Source: Myxococcales bacterium (GTDB taxonomy: Bacteria > Myxococcota_A > UBA796 > GCA-2862545). From it: a stretch of DNA of 64,000 nucleotides. A program made the position numbers and the translations under genes. Under the pieces are notes generated by a model that had not been told where the DNA came from, searched no databases, and was given only the letters and a program-made list of their open reading frames with translations. Shown one piece after another: positions 34,666-43,767 of this stretch. Within the stretch, counting starts at the first letter, position 1; the number at the start of each line of letters is the position of its first letter. The stretch covers positions 1-64,000 of the forward strand of contig JAHQVJ010000254.1 in assembly GCA_019634415.1 (NCBI GenBank). The letters run 5' to 3'.

Positions 34666-35293
34666 TCTCCGCCCCCCTACGGCTACGCCATCGGCTCCGC
34701 AGCTTGCGCTGAGCCCGACTGGGCGCGCCGTCGGCGTGAATGGCCACGTCGATCATCTCCGGCACGATCTCGTCGAGGGCCGGATCCTGCAGCGCCTCGA
34801 GCGCCTCGAGGGCCTCGTCGAAGGTGGGCGGGTGCTCTGCGAGGACCGCCATGCGACGTCGCAGCCCCCAGTGCTGCCAGCGGCCCGTCACCCCCCACAC
34901 GAACTGGGCCACGAAGGCCCGCGCATCGTCGCTCACCTCACCGTCCACCGCCACACAGGCGAGCCCCAGCGCCATGAGCGCCTCCACCCGCTGGCGGTAG
35001 CCTCCCCACCATCCGTGGAACCGCCGGACCGCCTGCTGCACGCGCTGCAGCCGCGCCAGGTTCTCCGCCTGTCCGCGCGCCTGCCCCTCCTCGAACGCCG
35101 ACTGCTGCAGGGTCTCCTCGCGCTCCTCCAGGTGCTGCACCGCCATGGCGCCGCCCGTGCCGCCCAGCGACAGCCCCAGCACCGCCCCCAGGGCCGAGAT
35201 CGACCCCACGGGCCCCAAGATGGGCAGCGCCGCGATCACCCCCATCCCGAGGAATGCTCCGCCCACGGCCCCTGCGACGGTGGATGTCTTCAC
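34646..35293 (-). CDS. Glycine-zipper membrane protein with TerB-like domain
   Basis: A 215-residue protein. Residues 5-50 are a glycine-rich double hydrophobic hairpin (VAGAVGGAFLGMGVIAALP, then LGLSLGGTGGAM). A charged coiled segment follows (EEREETLQQSAFEEGQARGQAE). The C-terminal 110 residues look like a TerB-type helical domain (LGLACVAVDGEVSDDARAFVAQFV). TerB domains occur in tellurite-resistance and phage-defence contexts, but no partners are here. Start is a GTG with GGGAG upstream. Confidence 0.55.
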   Translation of the reverse strand: MKTSTVAGAVGGAFLGMGVIAALPILGPVGSISALGAVLGLSLGGTGGAMAVQHLEEREETLQQSAFEEGQARGQAENLARLQRVQQAVRRFHGWWGGYRQRVEALMALGLACVAVDGEVSDDARAFVAQFVWGVTGRWQHWGLRRRMAVLAEHPPTFDEALEALEALQDPALDEIVPEMIDVAIHADGAPSRAQRKLRSRWRSRRGAEIKERAR

Positions 35294-35355
35294 GATGGCT
35301 CCCGGTGGCCGTCAGTATGGCACCCGCGGCGTGTAGGGTCGTCGGTGGAGGTCGC

Positions 35356-36690
35356 ATGGTCGCGAACGCTTCCCCGCGGGGCCCTCGGGGCTGGCCCCTG
35401 GTCGGCAGCTTGCCCTCGCTCGCTGCAGATCCCCTCGACTTCATGGTGCAGATCGCCGCGCGCTACGGCGACGTGGTGCCCTACCGGGTGGGGGTGCGGC
35501 CACACTGGACCTTCGCCCATCCCGACGCCATCGAGGCGCTGCTGGTGAAGCACCGCGATGCCCTGGTGAAGGACACGGTGACGCGCTCCCTGTCGCGGGT
35601 GCTCGGAGAGGGCCTGCTCACCAGCGAGAACCCGCTCTGGAAGCGGCAGCGACGCCTCGCCTCCCCGTCGTTCCGGCCCAGCCACCTGCAGGCCTACGCC
35701 GAGGTGATGGTGGCGGCCACCCAGCGGGGGGTGCAGCGGGTGACCCTCGGTGAGCGGGACGTGCACGCCGATCTCACGCAGATCACCATGGAGGTGGTGC
35801 TCGAGACGCTGTTCGGCACCCGCGGCGGCGACGCAGGGGCCGCAGGCGACGCCGTCGTTCGCTTCATGGAGGCCTTCGAGGAGGAGATCCGGAGCGCGCG
35901 GCGCCTGCTACCCGGCTGGGTGCCCACCCGCGGAAGACGCACCGTGGCGCGGTCGCGCGAGGTGCTGAAGCAGACCCTGGGCCGAATCATCGAGGAGCGA
36001 CGCCACTCAGGCGAGGAGCGCGACGATCTCCTCGGCCGCCTGCTCGCCGCCCGCGACGACGACGGGCAGGGCATGTCGGATCAGCAGCTGTACGACGAGG
36101 CGATCACCCTGTTCGCCGCCGGTCACGAGACCACCGCCCTCGCCCTGTCCTACGCGCTGTGGGGCATCGCCCACGATCCGGAGCTGGCGGAGCGCCTCGC
36201 ACAGGAGCGGCGGGAGGTGCTGGGCGATCGCCCTGCCACCTTCGACGATCTGAAGGCCCTCGTGTGGCACGAGGCCGCGGTGAAGGAGTCGCTGCGGCTG
36301 TATCCGCCGGCGTGGGTTGTGGGCAGGCGCGTGATCGAGGCCTTCGAGGTGGCGGGGGTCACGCTACGGGAGGGGCACCAGGTACTCCTGCCCCAGTGGG
36401 TCGTGCATCGGGATCCGCGCTGGTGGACACAGCCGCTACAGTTTCGACCGGCGCGGTGGCGCAACGGCGAGACCGACGAGCTGCCGCGGTTCGCCTACTT
36501 CCCCTTCGCGGGCGGCCCGCGGGTGTGCATCGGCAACCACTTCGCGATGATGCAGGGCGTGCTGTCGCTGACCACCTGGCTGCAGTCGGTGTCGGTCGCC
36601 CCAGCCGCCGGGGCCGCGCTGTCGTTCATGCCGGCGGTGACCCTGCGGCCGCGAGACGGCGTGCGGCTATCCTGCAGCCCCAACGCATAG
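35356..36690 (+). CDS. Cytochrome P450 (CYP102/CYP4-like, fatty-acid type)
   Basis: A 444-residue P450 with all signature elements: I-helix LFAAGHETTALAL near 257, ExxR in KESLRLYPPAW near 311, PERF-like QFRPARW near 358, and heme motif FPFAGGPRVCIGNHFAMMQ near 384. The order and wording resemble CYP102A/CYP4-type enzymes that hydroxylate fatty acids or terpenoids. It lacks a fused reductase, so redox partners must come from elsewhere. GGAGG precedes the ATG. A lipoprotein gene follows after 23 bases. Confidence 0.9.
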   Translation: MVANASPRGPRGWPLVGSLPSLAADPLDFMVQIAARYGDVVPYRVGVRPHWTFAHPDAIEALLVKHRDALVKDTVTRSLSRVLGEGLLTSENPLWKRQRRLASPSFRPSHLQAYAEVMVAATQRGVQRVTLGERDVHADLTQITMEVVLETLFGTRGGDAGAAGDAVVRFMEAFEEEIRSARRLLPGWVPTRGRRTVARSREVLKQTLGRIIEERRHSGEERDDLLGRLLAARDDDGQGMSDQQLYDEAITLFAAGHETTALALSYALWGIAHDPELAERLAQERREVLGDRPATFDDLKALVWHEAAVKESLRLYPPAWVVGRRVIEAFEVAGVTLREGHQVLLPQWVVHRDPRWWTQPLQFRPARWRNGETDELPRFAYFPFAGGPRVCIGNHFAMMQGVLSLTTWLQSVSVAPAAGAALSFMPAVTLRPRDGVRLSCSPNA

Positions 36691-36713
36691 CCCTCGCTCC
36701 CTCTGGAGGCTCC

Positions 36714-37502
36714 GTGCTGCTGCTCACCGTGCTCCTGTCGTGCAAGGCCGTCGATCCCGCGCCCGAGGGGCTGGACGACGTGCTCCACTACCTGTGGCAG
36801 CAGGTCGACGACGGGAGCGACGCACAGCTCGCAGACGCGCTGGTGAACCTCGACGTCGCAGTGGACGGCGGGGGCCTCGAGGAGGCCTTCGATGGCTCGG
36901 TGAGCCGACTGTCCACGGAGGAGGCGGCCTTGGTGGGCGTGGTGGACCGGGACCCCGCGCAAGCCGCCGGCGTGTTCCTGGTCAACACCTTCCCCTGCGA
37001 CCCCGCCCAGCTCGAGCGGATCTTGTCCTACGCACGTCAGGACGAGCTGTACGAGGGCGTCTACGAGTCCTACGATCGCGTCTTCGACAACGACCGAGAG
37101 GCCTGGTTGTCGGGTGCCGACACAGCGCTGACCTACCAAGTGGACTACACCGCGAAGCTCCTGGGCTCGGAGTATGCGGCGTCGGCCCGTGGCTCGCTGC
37201 GGCGGGTGCCCGACGCCGAGGGCGCCACCTGGGGCGACTGGATCCTGCAGCGCGTGTGGCTGCCCACACCCGCGGTGTTCGACAACGACAACCGCTCCAT
37301 GGACCAGGACTACCAGCTGGAGCTGTACTGGCCCCGTGGCGACGGACGCATCGTGCATGCCTATGGCATGTGGCGGCAAGCCAGCTACGGCGCGGGCATC
37401 GACATGGAGAGCGACGCCACGCAGCGCATCCTGCTCAACAACCTGCTCGACTGGGACGACAACACCGAGCAGCTGTGCGCCAGCGAAGGCCTCGCACGGT
37501 GA
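36714..37502 (+). CDS. Uncharacterised lipoprotein
   Basis: A 262-residue protein with a very short lipoprotein signal (GTG start, VLLLTVLLSC). The mature protein is acidic (DDVLHYLWQQVDDGSDAQLADAL) and shows no known domain. It contains several aromatic-acidic strands (VFDNDNRSMDQDYQLELYW). GGAGG lies just before the GTG. Co-directional with, and close behind, the P450 gene. No function can be assigned. Confidence 0.6.
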   Translation: MLLLTVLLSCKAVDPAPEGLDDVLHYLWQQVDDGSDAQLADALVNLDVAVDGGGLEEAFDGSVSRLSTEEAALVGVVDRDPAQAAGVFLVNTFPCDPAQLERILSYARQDELYEGVYESYDRVFDNDREAWLSGADTALTYQVDYTAKLLGSEYAASARGSLRRVPDAEGATWGDWILQRVWLPTPAVFDNDNRSMDQDYQLELYWPRGDGRIVHAYGMWRQASYGAGIDMESDATQRILLNNLLDWDDNTEQLCASEGLAR

Positions 37503-37515
37503 TGCGGGCCAGGCG

Positions 37516-38769
37516 TCAGCTGCAGCTGCCCGGCAAGGCGTAAGTGATCTCCACCAGATCTCCGCCGTTCACGGGTGGTTCGTTCACCGTGACCGTCAGC
37601 CGGTCCTCGTCGTAGTCGAAGTCGACGGTGGGCACACCATTCACCTCGACCACGATGCTCGGCGCGTACGGCTGGCTCGACAGCACGTACGAGCGCGTGC
37701 CTGGCACAGCAGCGCTGGCGAGATCCGTCAGTCCATCGCTCCAGTCCGACTGGCAGATGTTCACTGCCGATCCACCGGTGGCCTCGACCGCGTCGATGTA
37801 GCCGGCCGGCCCCACGTCTGGCCCCTGGCCACAGGCCGTGTGGACGTCCAGGATCCCCGAGACCTTGACCAGGCTGGGATGGCCCACGTACGACTGGTAC
37901 ACGGACACCCAGGACGACCACTTCTGCCCGGACTGCTCTGGCTCTTCGGAGGCCACGATGACGTGCAACGAGGCGCCGTCTCGCAATGCGCCCTCGTTGC
38001 ACTGGTCCGGGCCGGTCAGCGCCAACGCCGTGGCTGCGTGTTGGAGGAGACGCTCGGTGAAGGCGTCGTTGACGGGCTGGGGCTGAAATGCGTTCCGAAC
38101 GAAGATCTCCTCGGCCTTCGGCGTCGACGACGAGAGGATCCCGTGGTTGGCACAGCCATCCTCCAAGGTGACCTGCACGAGCTGCCAATCCGCCACCTGG
38201 TCGAGGGTCGCGAAGAAGGTCGGAATCCCGTTCTCCAGGTCATCGGTGTTGTCCAGCGCCATCGAGCACGACTGATCGATCAGGAAGAGGATGTCCAGCG
38301 GAGGATGCTCGGGCTCTTCGAAGGACTCCGTCACGACCTCGGCGTAGTCCGCCTGACCGCTCTGGACGGCAGCGGTCACCCCCGCGGGGTCGTCCGAGGA
38401 CACCTCGAGTGTGCCGGTCTGCAGGCCTGCGGTGGAGGGGGCCCACGTCACGGGAACGACGTACGACTCACCTGGCTCGAGGATCAGGGGCAACACGCCC
38501 CCCACCGCATCGAGCGGAACCGACATCTGGCCGAGGGACTCGTACGTCACATCGACGATCTCGAGTGGCCCGGCCCCCTCGTTCTGCAGACTCAGGTCCA
38601 CACTCGCCGAGCAAGGAACGTGGGTGCGTGCAAAGTCGTGGAGGTCTGGCGTGATCACCAACTCCGGCTGAGACCCGACCGCCGCCGACACGTCATCCAA
38701 TCCGCGAACACCGTAGTCGTTGCACCCTGGCCAGACTACGAGGATCAACCACCTCGTTGCTACGTTCAT
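37516..38769 (-). CDS. Exported von Willebrand A-domain protein
   Basis: A 417-residue protein with a signal ending VVWPGC (lipobox-like). Residues 40-130 form an Ig-like ASH/choice-of-anchor region (LSLQNEGAGPLEIVDVTYES). The vWA domain begins near 150 with the MIDAS motif LFLIDQSCSM (DxSxS), followed by long loops and several Cys residues. Similar proteins are abundant in Myxococcota and are thought to bind metals or surface partners. GGAGGAG stands before the chosen ATG. It is 23 bases from the upstream gene on the same strand. Confidence 0.8.
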   Translation of the reverse strand: MNVATRWLILVVWPGCNDYGVRGLDDVSAAVGSQPELVITPDLHDFARTHVPCSASVDLSLQNEGAGPLEIVDVTYESLGQMSVPLDAVGGVLPLILEPGESYVVPVTWAPSTAGLQTGTLEVSSDDPAGVTAAVQSGQADYAEVVTESFEEPEHPPLDILFLIDQSCSMALDNTDDLENGIPTFFATLDQVADWQLVQVTLEDGCANHGILSSSTPKAEEIFVRNAFQPQPVNDAFTERLLQHAATALALTGPDQCNEGALRDGASLHVIVASEEPEQSGQKWSSWVSVYQSYVGHPSLVKVSGILDVHTACGQGPDVGPAGYIDAVEATGGSAVNICQSDWSDGLTDLASAAVPGTRSYVLSSQPYAPSIVVEVNGVPTVDFDYDEDRLTVTVNEPPVNGGDLVEITYALPGSCS

Positions 38770-38792
38770 GGCAATCTCCTCCCCAGACTCGC

Positions 38793-40229
38793 CTAGCGAA
38801 GGTTGGCGGTCTCCGACGGACTCATGAGGTCGTACAAGCTCTCCAACAGCTCCACACGGCCCGTCCCCCACAACCTCGGGTTGTCGGTGACCGTGGTCAT
38901 GTGCCACACCGTGTTGCCCGTGGCGTCCAGCTCGAACACGTCCTGGGTGCCACCATCTGCGAACAGCAGGTTCGAGTTGCCCAGGACGGTCAGGTCAGCG
39001 CTGGCGCTGAACCCGTTCGTGGGGGCGTCCACCCTCCACAGTCGCGTCAGGGTGTCGTTCGCCCGATCCACACGGTACTCCGCCAGCGTCTTTCCGGCGT
39101 CGGAGGTGCTGTCCACGAGGATCGTGTCGTCCGACGTGTACTTCGCGCTGTTGACGATGGAGAATCGAGCGGTCGGCGGCGAGAAGGCGATGCTGTCGGC
39201 GGATGCGCCCGCGACCCACACGACGTCGCCCGTGGAGTCGACCTCCACGATGGCACTTCCCGTCTTGTCGACGAAGGTCGAGAACAAGTAGCTACCGATT
39301 GTGTCGCGGTAGTCGATCGAGTCCGAGAAGCACCCGTACTGGAGCGTGTCCGCGATGGGCCACACGTCGTGGCAGTCCCAGATCTGAGTAGTGGCTCCAG
39401 TGACGGGATCTCGCTCCATCCAGATGTCGCCATACCCAGGCGCGGCCTGCTCCAGCAGAGGCCAGACGAAGGCACCATCGGGTCGTTCCACGAAGATCGA
39501 GCGCCGCACGTTGTCGTTCGCCACAGCAACGGACTCGATCTCGTCATCCACATATCGACGTACGATCTGGTCTCCGCCCAGATCGAACACGAGGTGATCC
39601 CCAGCCAGCGCGCTGCGAACGTCCCGCCCGACACCGTACGTCACCTCTGGATACAGCGCCCAGACAGCGCGACCCTCGCGATCGTACATGATGATGTGAG
39701 ACGCGCCGCCGTCGATGTATCGGCCGCCCACCAGCAGATATTTACCGTCAGCATACCAGGCAGACGGGTCCGACTCCTCGATGGTCACGGGGTTCACGCG
39801 ATTGTCGAGGGGCTCGGTCTCGATGCGTTCGGCCGCCTCGGCGCCCCCCTCCGCATTCACCGCCGTCAGGCGGTAGTCCGCACGGGAACCGTACGGGATG
39901 CCAGCGATGAGCTGGGTGTTCTCGCCCGCCTGCCCCAGGATGACGGGGCTCGCCATCCAGTCGGACTCGCCCTCCAGCCGGTAGTCGACGGTGACGTCGC
40001 CCTGCACGTCCTGCATCCACGACACATAGACGAACGAACCCACCTCGGGGTGAGCCTTCCAGGACAGATCGGAGAACTCGATGGTCTGGGGAGTGGCTGT
40101 GTCCACGACCTCGGTCTCGGTCTCGGTGTAGGTGTCGGTCTGTGTGTCGGTGTCGGTGTCGGTGTCGGTGATCAGCGAGAGCCCACCCGAGCATCCGCTC
40201 CCCATGAGCACCAAGGCGAATCGACGCAT
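38793..40229 (-). CDS. Arylsulfotransferase-like beta-propeller lipoprotein
   Basis: A 478-residue protein. The signal MRRFALVLMGSGC leads to a low-complexity Thr-Asp/Glu tract of about 18 residues (TDTDTDTQTDTYTETETE). A fibronectin-III-like region follows, then a six-bladed propeller reminiscent of bacterial arylsulfate sulfotransferases (ASST). Blade sequences such as SHIIMYDREGRAVWAL and NLLFADGGTQDVFELDATGNTVWHM are typical of the ASST/DUF4915 group. The catalytic His of ASST cannot be placed confidently. GAGGAGGG precedes the ATG. Confidence 0.65.
   Translation of the reverse strand: MRRFALVLMGSGCSGGLSLITDTDTDTDTQTDTYTETETEVVDTATPQTIEFSDLSWKAHPEVGSFVYVSWMQDVQGDVTVDYRLEGESDWMASPVILGQAGENTQLIAGIPYGSRADYRLTAVNAEGGAEAAERIETEPLDNRVNPVTIEESDPSAWYADGKYLLVGGRYIDGGASHIIMYDREGRAVWALYPEVTYGVGRDVRSALAGDHLVFDLGGDQIVRRYVDDEIESVAVANDNVRRSIFVERPDGAFVWPLLEQAAPGYGDIWMERDPVTGATTQIWDCHDVWPIADTLQYGCFSDSIDYRDTIGSYLFSTFVDKTGSAIVEVDSTGDVVWVAGASADSIAFSPPTARFSIVNSAKYTSDDTILVDSTSDAGKTLAEYRVDRANDTLTRLWRVDAPTNGFSASADLTVLGNSNLLFADGGTQDVFELDATGNTVWHMTTVTDNPRLWGTGRVELLESLYDLMSPSETANLR
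40111..40170. repeat. Hexamer tandem repeat (TCGGTG/TCGGTC) inside arylsulfotransferase-like gene
   Basis: About ten imperfect copies of a six-base unit encode the Thr-Asp/Thr-Glu linker. The repeat preserves the reading frame, so slippage would change linker length by two residues without disrupting the gene. Confidence 0.8.
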
Positions 40230-40510
40230 TATCCCTCCTCTCAGAAAGCAGATCCATCGAGGATCTGCAGAGCTCCCCGCGCTCGTCATCTCCAAGCTTC
40301 CACAATTCCCAGAATGTGCCGCTGCCTATCGCTCAGGAGGGCTCGAGCGAGGCATGCAGTGCCGATCCTATGCAGTTCTAAGGGCGTATAAGGACCGACT
40401 CATCCGCAGAGGTACGCCGCCGCGCGCATGCTGTGGCGCTCGCGGTTCGCAACCTCGAGGGATCGTGCAGAGAGACCTGCGACGAGGAGGCGTGCTCGGG
40501 GCCGCACGCC
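40230..40510. other. Intergenic region, 281 bases
   Basis: Lies between two minus-strand genes (small lipoprotein upstream, arylsulfotransferase-like downstream). I see no gene or RNA with support. An AT-richer patch (about 40361-40400) may carry the promoter for the downstream gene, but no clear hexamers stand out. Confidence 0.4.
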
Positions 40511-40858
40511 TCAGCGGACGTCGAACTCCACCGTCAGGTCTTCGTCGTCCTCGAGCAGGATCAGCAGCTGCTGTGTGCCCTCGGCGCTGTCGATGACGTC
40601 GATGGTCACGCGGAGGCGATCCTGGTTGCTCGACCACTCGGTGACCACGAAGTCGCCGATGTCGTCCACGTCCCACACCGTGCGAAAGTCGATCTCGCGG
40701 CGGTCGTCGGTGATCTCCACCTCGCTCACCCCACGCTCCACCACGTCGGGATCCACTCGCAGCGAGCTGCCTGGCTCGTCGAAGGGGTCTTCGATCTGGG
40801 GAACGCTGATGATGCAGGCCGACAGCAGCACAAGGGGAGCCAAGAACGCAAGTCGCAT
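40511..40858 (-). CDS. Small acidic lipoprotein
   Basis: A 115-residue protein: signal MRLAFLAPLVLLSAC, then an acidic, beta-rich domain (DFVVTEWSSNQDRLRVTIDVIDSAEG). No known family. GGAGG is seven bases before the ATG. A much longer open frame extends upstream to 42034 but is antisense to the SDR gene and has no codon support. Transcribed divergently from the SDR gene. Confidence 0.7.
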   Translation of the reverse strand: MRLAFLAPLVLLSACIISVPQIEDPFDEPGSSLRVDPDVVERGVSEVEITDDRREIDFRTVWDVDDIGDFVVTEWSSNQDRLRVTIDVIDSAEGTQQLLILLEDDEDLTVEFDVR

Positions 40859-40957
40859 GGGGGTCACCTCCGGGGCACCTTGAGACACCGTAGCCGGCGC
40901 TCCCGAGAACCTACCCCAACGCGCTAGATGGTGGGTTCGGGCCATGGAGGCATCTGG

Positions 40958-42004
40958 ATGGGGGAGCTCGCGACCAAGGTGGCACTCGTCACCGGCGCCA
41001 ACTCGGGTCTCGGCTTCGAGGCCGCCGCTCAGCTCGTGGAGGCCGGGGCGCAGAAGGTGATCCTGGCCTGCCGCACGGCCGCGAAGGCCGAGGCTGCCCG
41101 GGGGGAGCTGGTGCGCCGCACCGGCCGCCAGGCCTTCGGTGTGCTCGCCCTCGACACCTCCGACGCCGCCGCCGCCACCACCGCGGCAGAGCACCTCGCA
41201 CAGAGCGGCGAGGTCGTGGACCTGCTGCTGCTGAACGCCGGCATGAGCGCACGCACCCTGCAGACCACCGCGGCAGGCGTGGACCAGCTGTTCGCCTCCG
41301 CCCTGGTGGGGCACCACGCGCTGACCGTCGGGCTGCTGGAGCACGGCGGGCTCGAGCGGACCGCCCGCATCGTGATCGCCGGATCGGAGGCCGCGCGTGG
41401 CGACGTACCCGCCATGGGTGCCTTGCCCGTGGACGTGCGCGAGGTGGCGAACGAGCGCTTCGGAGGCGACCTGCAGGCCACCATGGTGGCCATCGCCAAG
41501 GGCGAGGTGATCCAGCCCTACGACCCCGCCGTGGCCTACGCCACCGCAAAGTGCATGGCGGTGTGGTGGGCCGCCGCCCTCGCCGACCGCCTGCCCCGCG
41601 GGATGGCCGTCTTCGCGGTGTCCCCCGGCGCCGCCCCCGCCACCGGCTTCGCGCGCAACATGCCCTTCGTGACCCGCCGCCTGATGATGCCCACCATGCG
41701 CGTGGTGGGGTCGGTGGTCGGCGCCACCGGGAGCGTGGCCAAGGCCGCACGTCGCTACGTGGAGGCCGCCTCCTTCACCACGGAGTACAGTGGCAGCTTC
41801 TTCGCCTCGCGTCCGCGCCGCATGGTGGGCCCCCTGGTGCGCGACACCGACACCCCACACCTGATCCACCCCGAGCTGCACGACGCCTTCTGGCCCGCCA
41901 TCGTGCAGCTGACGGGCGTCGATGTCTCCGCGGCAGAGTCGTCGACGGCGGCCATCGACGTGGGACCCGCAGTGGTTGCCGCACCCCCCCCTTCGGAGGA
42001 ATGA
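40958..42004 (+). CDS. Short-chain dehydrogenase/reductase (protochlorophyllide-reductase/retinol-type)
   Basis: A 348-residue SDR. NAD(P)-binding motif VALVTGANSGLGFEAA at 8-23, followed by ILACRT suggesting NADP preference; LLLLNAGMS near 90; catalytic Ser in IVIAGSEAAR near 140; and Tyr/Lys in AYATAKCMA near 190. The long C-terminal extension resembles the retinol-dehydrogenase/protochlorophyllide-reductase group. The start chosen (40958) has GGAGG; an ATG at 40928 is less likely. The stop overlaps the serine hydrolase start (ATGA). Confidence 0.83.
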   Translation: MGELATKVALVTGANSGLGFEAAAQLVEAGAQKVILACRTAAKAEAARGELVRRTGRQAFGVLALDTSDAAAATTAAEHLAQSGEVVDLLLLNAGMSARTLQTTAAGVDQLFASALVGHHALTVGLLEHGGLERTARIVIAGSEAARGDVPAMGALPVDVREVANERFGGDLQATMVAIAKGEVIQPYDPAVAYATAKCMAVWWAAALADRLPRGMAVFAVSPGAAPATGFARNMPFVTRRLMMPTMRVVGSVVGATGSVAKAARRYVEAASFTTEYSGSFFASRPRRMVGPLVRDTDTPHLIHPELHDAFWPAIVQLTGVDVSAAESSTAAIDVGPAVVAAPPPSEE

Positions 42005-43764
42005 TGACCGTGCTCTGCAGCGTTCTGTGGGCATGCTCCGGCACGACGCCGGACCCTATGCAGACCACCTCCCCCACCCCCGTCCCCCCCGTGCCCGAGA
42101 CACTGGGCACCTTCGCCTTCACGGCCAGCTTCGGTCGCCTGGAGCTGCCCGACGGCACCATCCGCCAGTTCCACGTGCACGACGCGCTGCCGGCGTTCTC
42201 CCTCGATCTGCCCTTCGCGGCCGACTTCGACGGTGACGGTCGGCACGCCGTCGGGATCCTCGACGCCTCGGGCACCGTGCGCTTCGGGGCCGACAACGCC
42301 TCGGGGCTGCTGCCCGAGCAGCACGTCGTGGACCCTGGCCGCCTGCCCGTGGCCGGCGACTTCGACGGAGACGGCTCCGACGGCTTCGGCACCTACGATC
42401 CCGCCACCGGCGACGTCGACCTGTGGCACGGCCTGCCGACCGGACCCGCCGACCGCACCGTGTCCGTGCCCACCAGCCGGACGGTGGTGGCCGGTGACTT
42501 CGACGGAGACGGCACCGACGGCCTCGCCGCCTTCGATCCCGTCGGCGGCGACGTGGAGATCCGCGACCCGCTCACCGCCGAGCCGCAGCGGTTCGCCACG
42601 GGGATCGGCGGCTACCCCGTGGCCGGCGATCTGGACGGAGACGGCGTCGACGGCTTCGGCGTCTACGCCTTCGACCGCAGCCTGACCTGGTTCGACGCCA
42701 GCGGCACCGAGCTCGACCGCCGCACGCTGGGCACGGGCGTCTACTTCCAGTGGCCGCTGGTGGGGGCGTGGAGCACGGCGGGTACCCTCGACGAGCCCAC
42801 CGGCTACCCCTACCCCACGGGGGATGCCGACGACGCCGGCTTCGACGCGGCGCTGTTGGCGCGAGGCGTCGACGATGCGGGCGCGCTGGGACTCACCAAC
42901 AGCCTGCTGGTGCTCCACCGAGACACGCTCGTGGCCGAGCAGTACTGGCGCGGCTTCGACGCGTCGATGGCCAACAACGTGAAGTCCGTGTCGAAGAGCG
43001 TTCTCGCCACGCTGGTGGGCATCGCCGCCGATCAGGGACTCCTCGCCCCCGACGATCCCGTCTCGCAGCACCTCCCTGCCTACTTCGGCACCGACGCGCG
43101 CGCCGACGTCACCATGCGCCAGCTCATGACCATGAGCGCCGGTCTGGACTGGGTCGAGGCGGTGTCCGTCGAGGCCATGACCCAGGCCGACGACTGGGTG
43201 GCCTTCGTGCTGTCGCAGCCGCTGCGCGAGACGCCGGGTCTCGCCTTTCGCTACAGCACCGGCAACACCCACGTGGGCGCCGCCGTGCTCGAGGCCCTCA
43301 CGGGCACGGGCCTACAGGGCTGGGCCACCACGCACCTGCTCGATCCTCTGCAGATCCGCGTGACCCGCTGGGACGTCGACCCCGACGGCCGGGCCATGGG
43401 TGGCGCCGAGGTGTGGATGCGCCCACGAGATCTGGCGCGCTTCGGTCAGCTGTGGCTGCAGCGAGGCGAGGTGGAGGGCACGGCCATCGTGTCGAGTGAG
43501 TGGGTGGACCAGGCACTCACCGTCGACACCCCGGGCTTCTTCGGAGACGGCTACGGCTTCTGGTGGCGGCGCTGGGTGCTCGACGGTGCGGAGGCCTGGG
43601 CCGCCGTGGGCTACGGCGGACAGCTGGTGGTCATCGTGCCCTCGCGCGACCTGGTGGTGGTGGCCACCTCCGAGTGGTCGGTGGACGGCGCCACCGGAGA
43701 CGCGCAGATCGGCGAGCTGTACACCGTGCTGGACTCGGCCATCGTGGCCGCCGCACCGCAGTAG
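42001..43764 (+). CDS. FG-GAP-repeat/beta-lactamase-family serine hydrolase lipoprotein
   Basis: A 587-residue fusion. The signal MMTVLCSVLWAC gives a lipoprotein. Residues 45-250 contain at least four calcium-loop repeats (DFDGDGRHAVGI, DFDGDGSDGFGT, DFDGDGTDGLAA, DLDGDGVDGFGV). The C-terminal 330 residues are a class C beta-lactamase/esterase-type domain with the SxxK motif in KSVSKSVLATL near 328 and the YxN-type motif FRYSTGNTHVG near 418. A C-terminal HxG/KTG-like triad is not evident (VGYGGQ). Probable surface hydrolase acting on esters or peptides. Confidence 0.83.
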   Translation: MMTVLCSVLWACSGTTPDPMQTTSPTPVPPVPETLGTFAFTASFGRLELPDGTIRQFHVHDALPAFSLDLPFAADFDGDGRHAVGILDASGTVRFGADNASGLLPEQHVVDPGRLPVAGDFDGDGSDGFGTYDPATGDVDLWHGLPTGPADRTVSVPTSRTVVAGDFDGDGTDGLAAFDPVGGDVEIRDPLTAEPQRFATGIGGYPVAGDLDGDGVDGFGVYAFDRSLTWFDASGTELDRRTLGTGVYFQWPLVGAWSTAGTLDEPTGYPYPTGDADDAGFDAALLARGVDDAGALGLTNSLLVLHRDTLVAEQYWRGFDASMANNVKSVSKSVLATLVGIAADQGLLAPDDPVSQHLPAYFGTDARADVTMRQLMTMSAGLDWVEAVSVEAMTQADDWVAFVLSQPLRETPGLAFRYSTGNTHVGAAVLEALTGTGLQGWATTHLLDPLQIRVTRWDVDPDGRAMGGAEVWMRPRDLARFGQLWLQRGEVEGTAIVSSEWVDQALTVDTPGFFGDGYGFWWRRWVLDGAEAWAAVGYGGQLVVIVPSRDLVVVATSEWSVDGATGDAQIGELYTVLDSAIVAAAPQ

Positions 43765-43767
43765 CCG

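Noticed and set aside
40111..40170. Short tandem repeats as a CRISPR array
   Set aside because: Six-base units without spacers, in frame inside a protein-coding linker.
40511..42034. 507-codon version of the small lipoprotein gene
   Set aside because: The part upstream of 40858 is antisense to a clear SDR gene; the lipoprotein signal and GGAGG define the true start.
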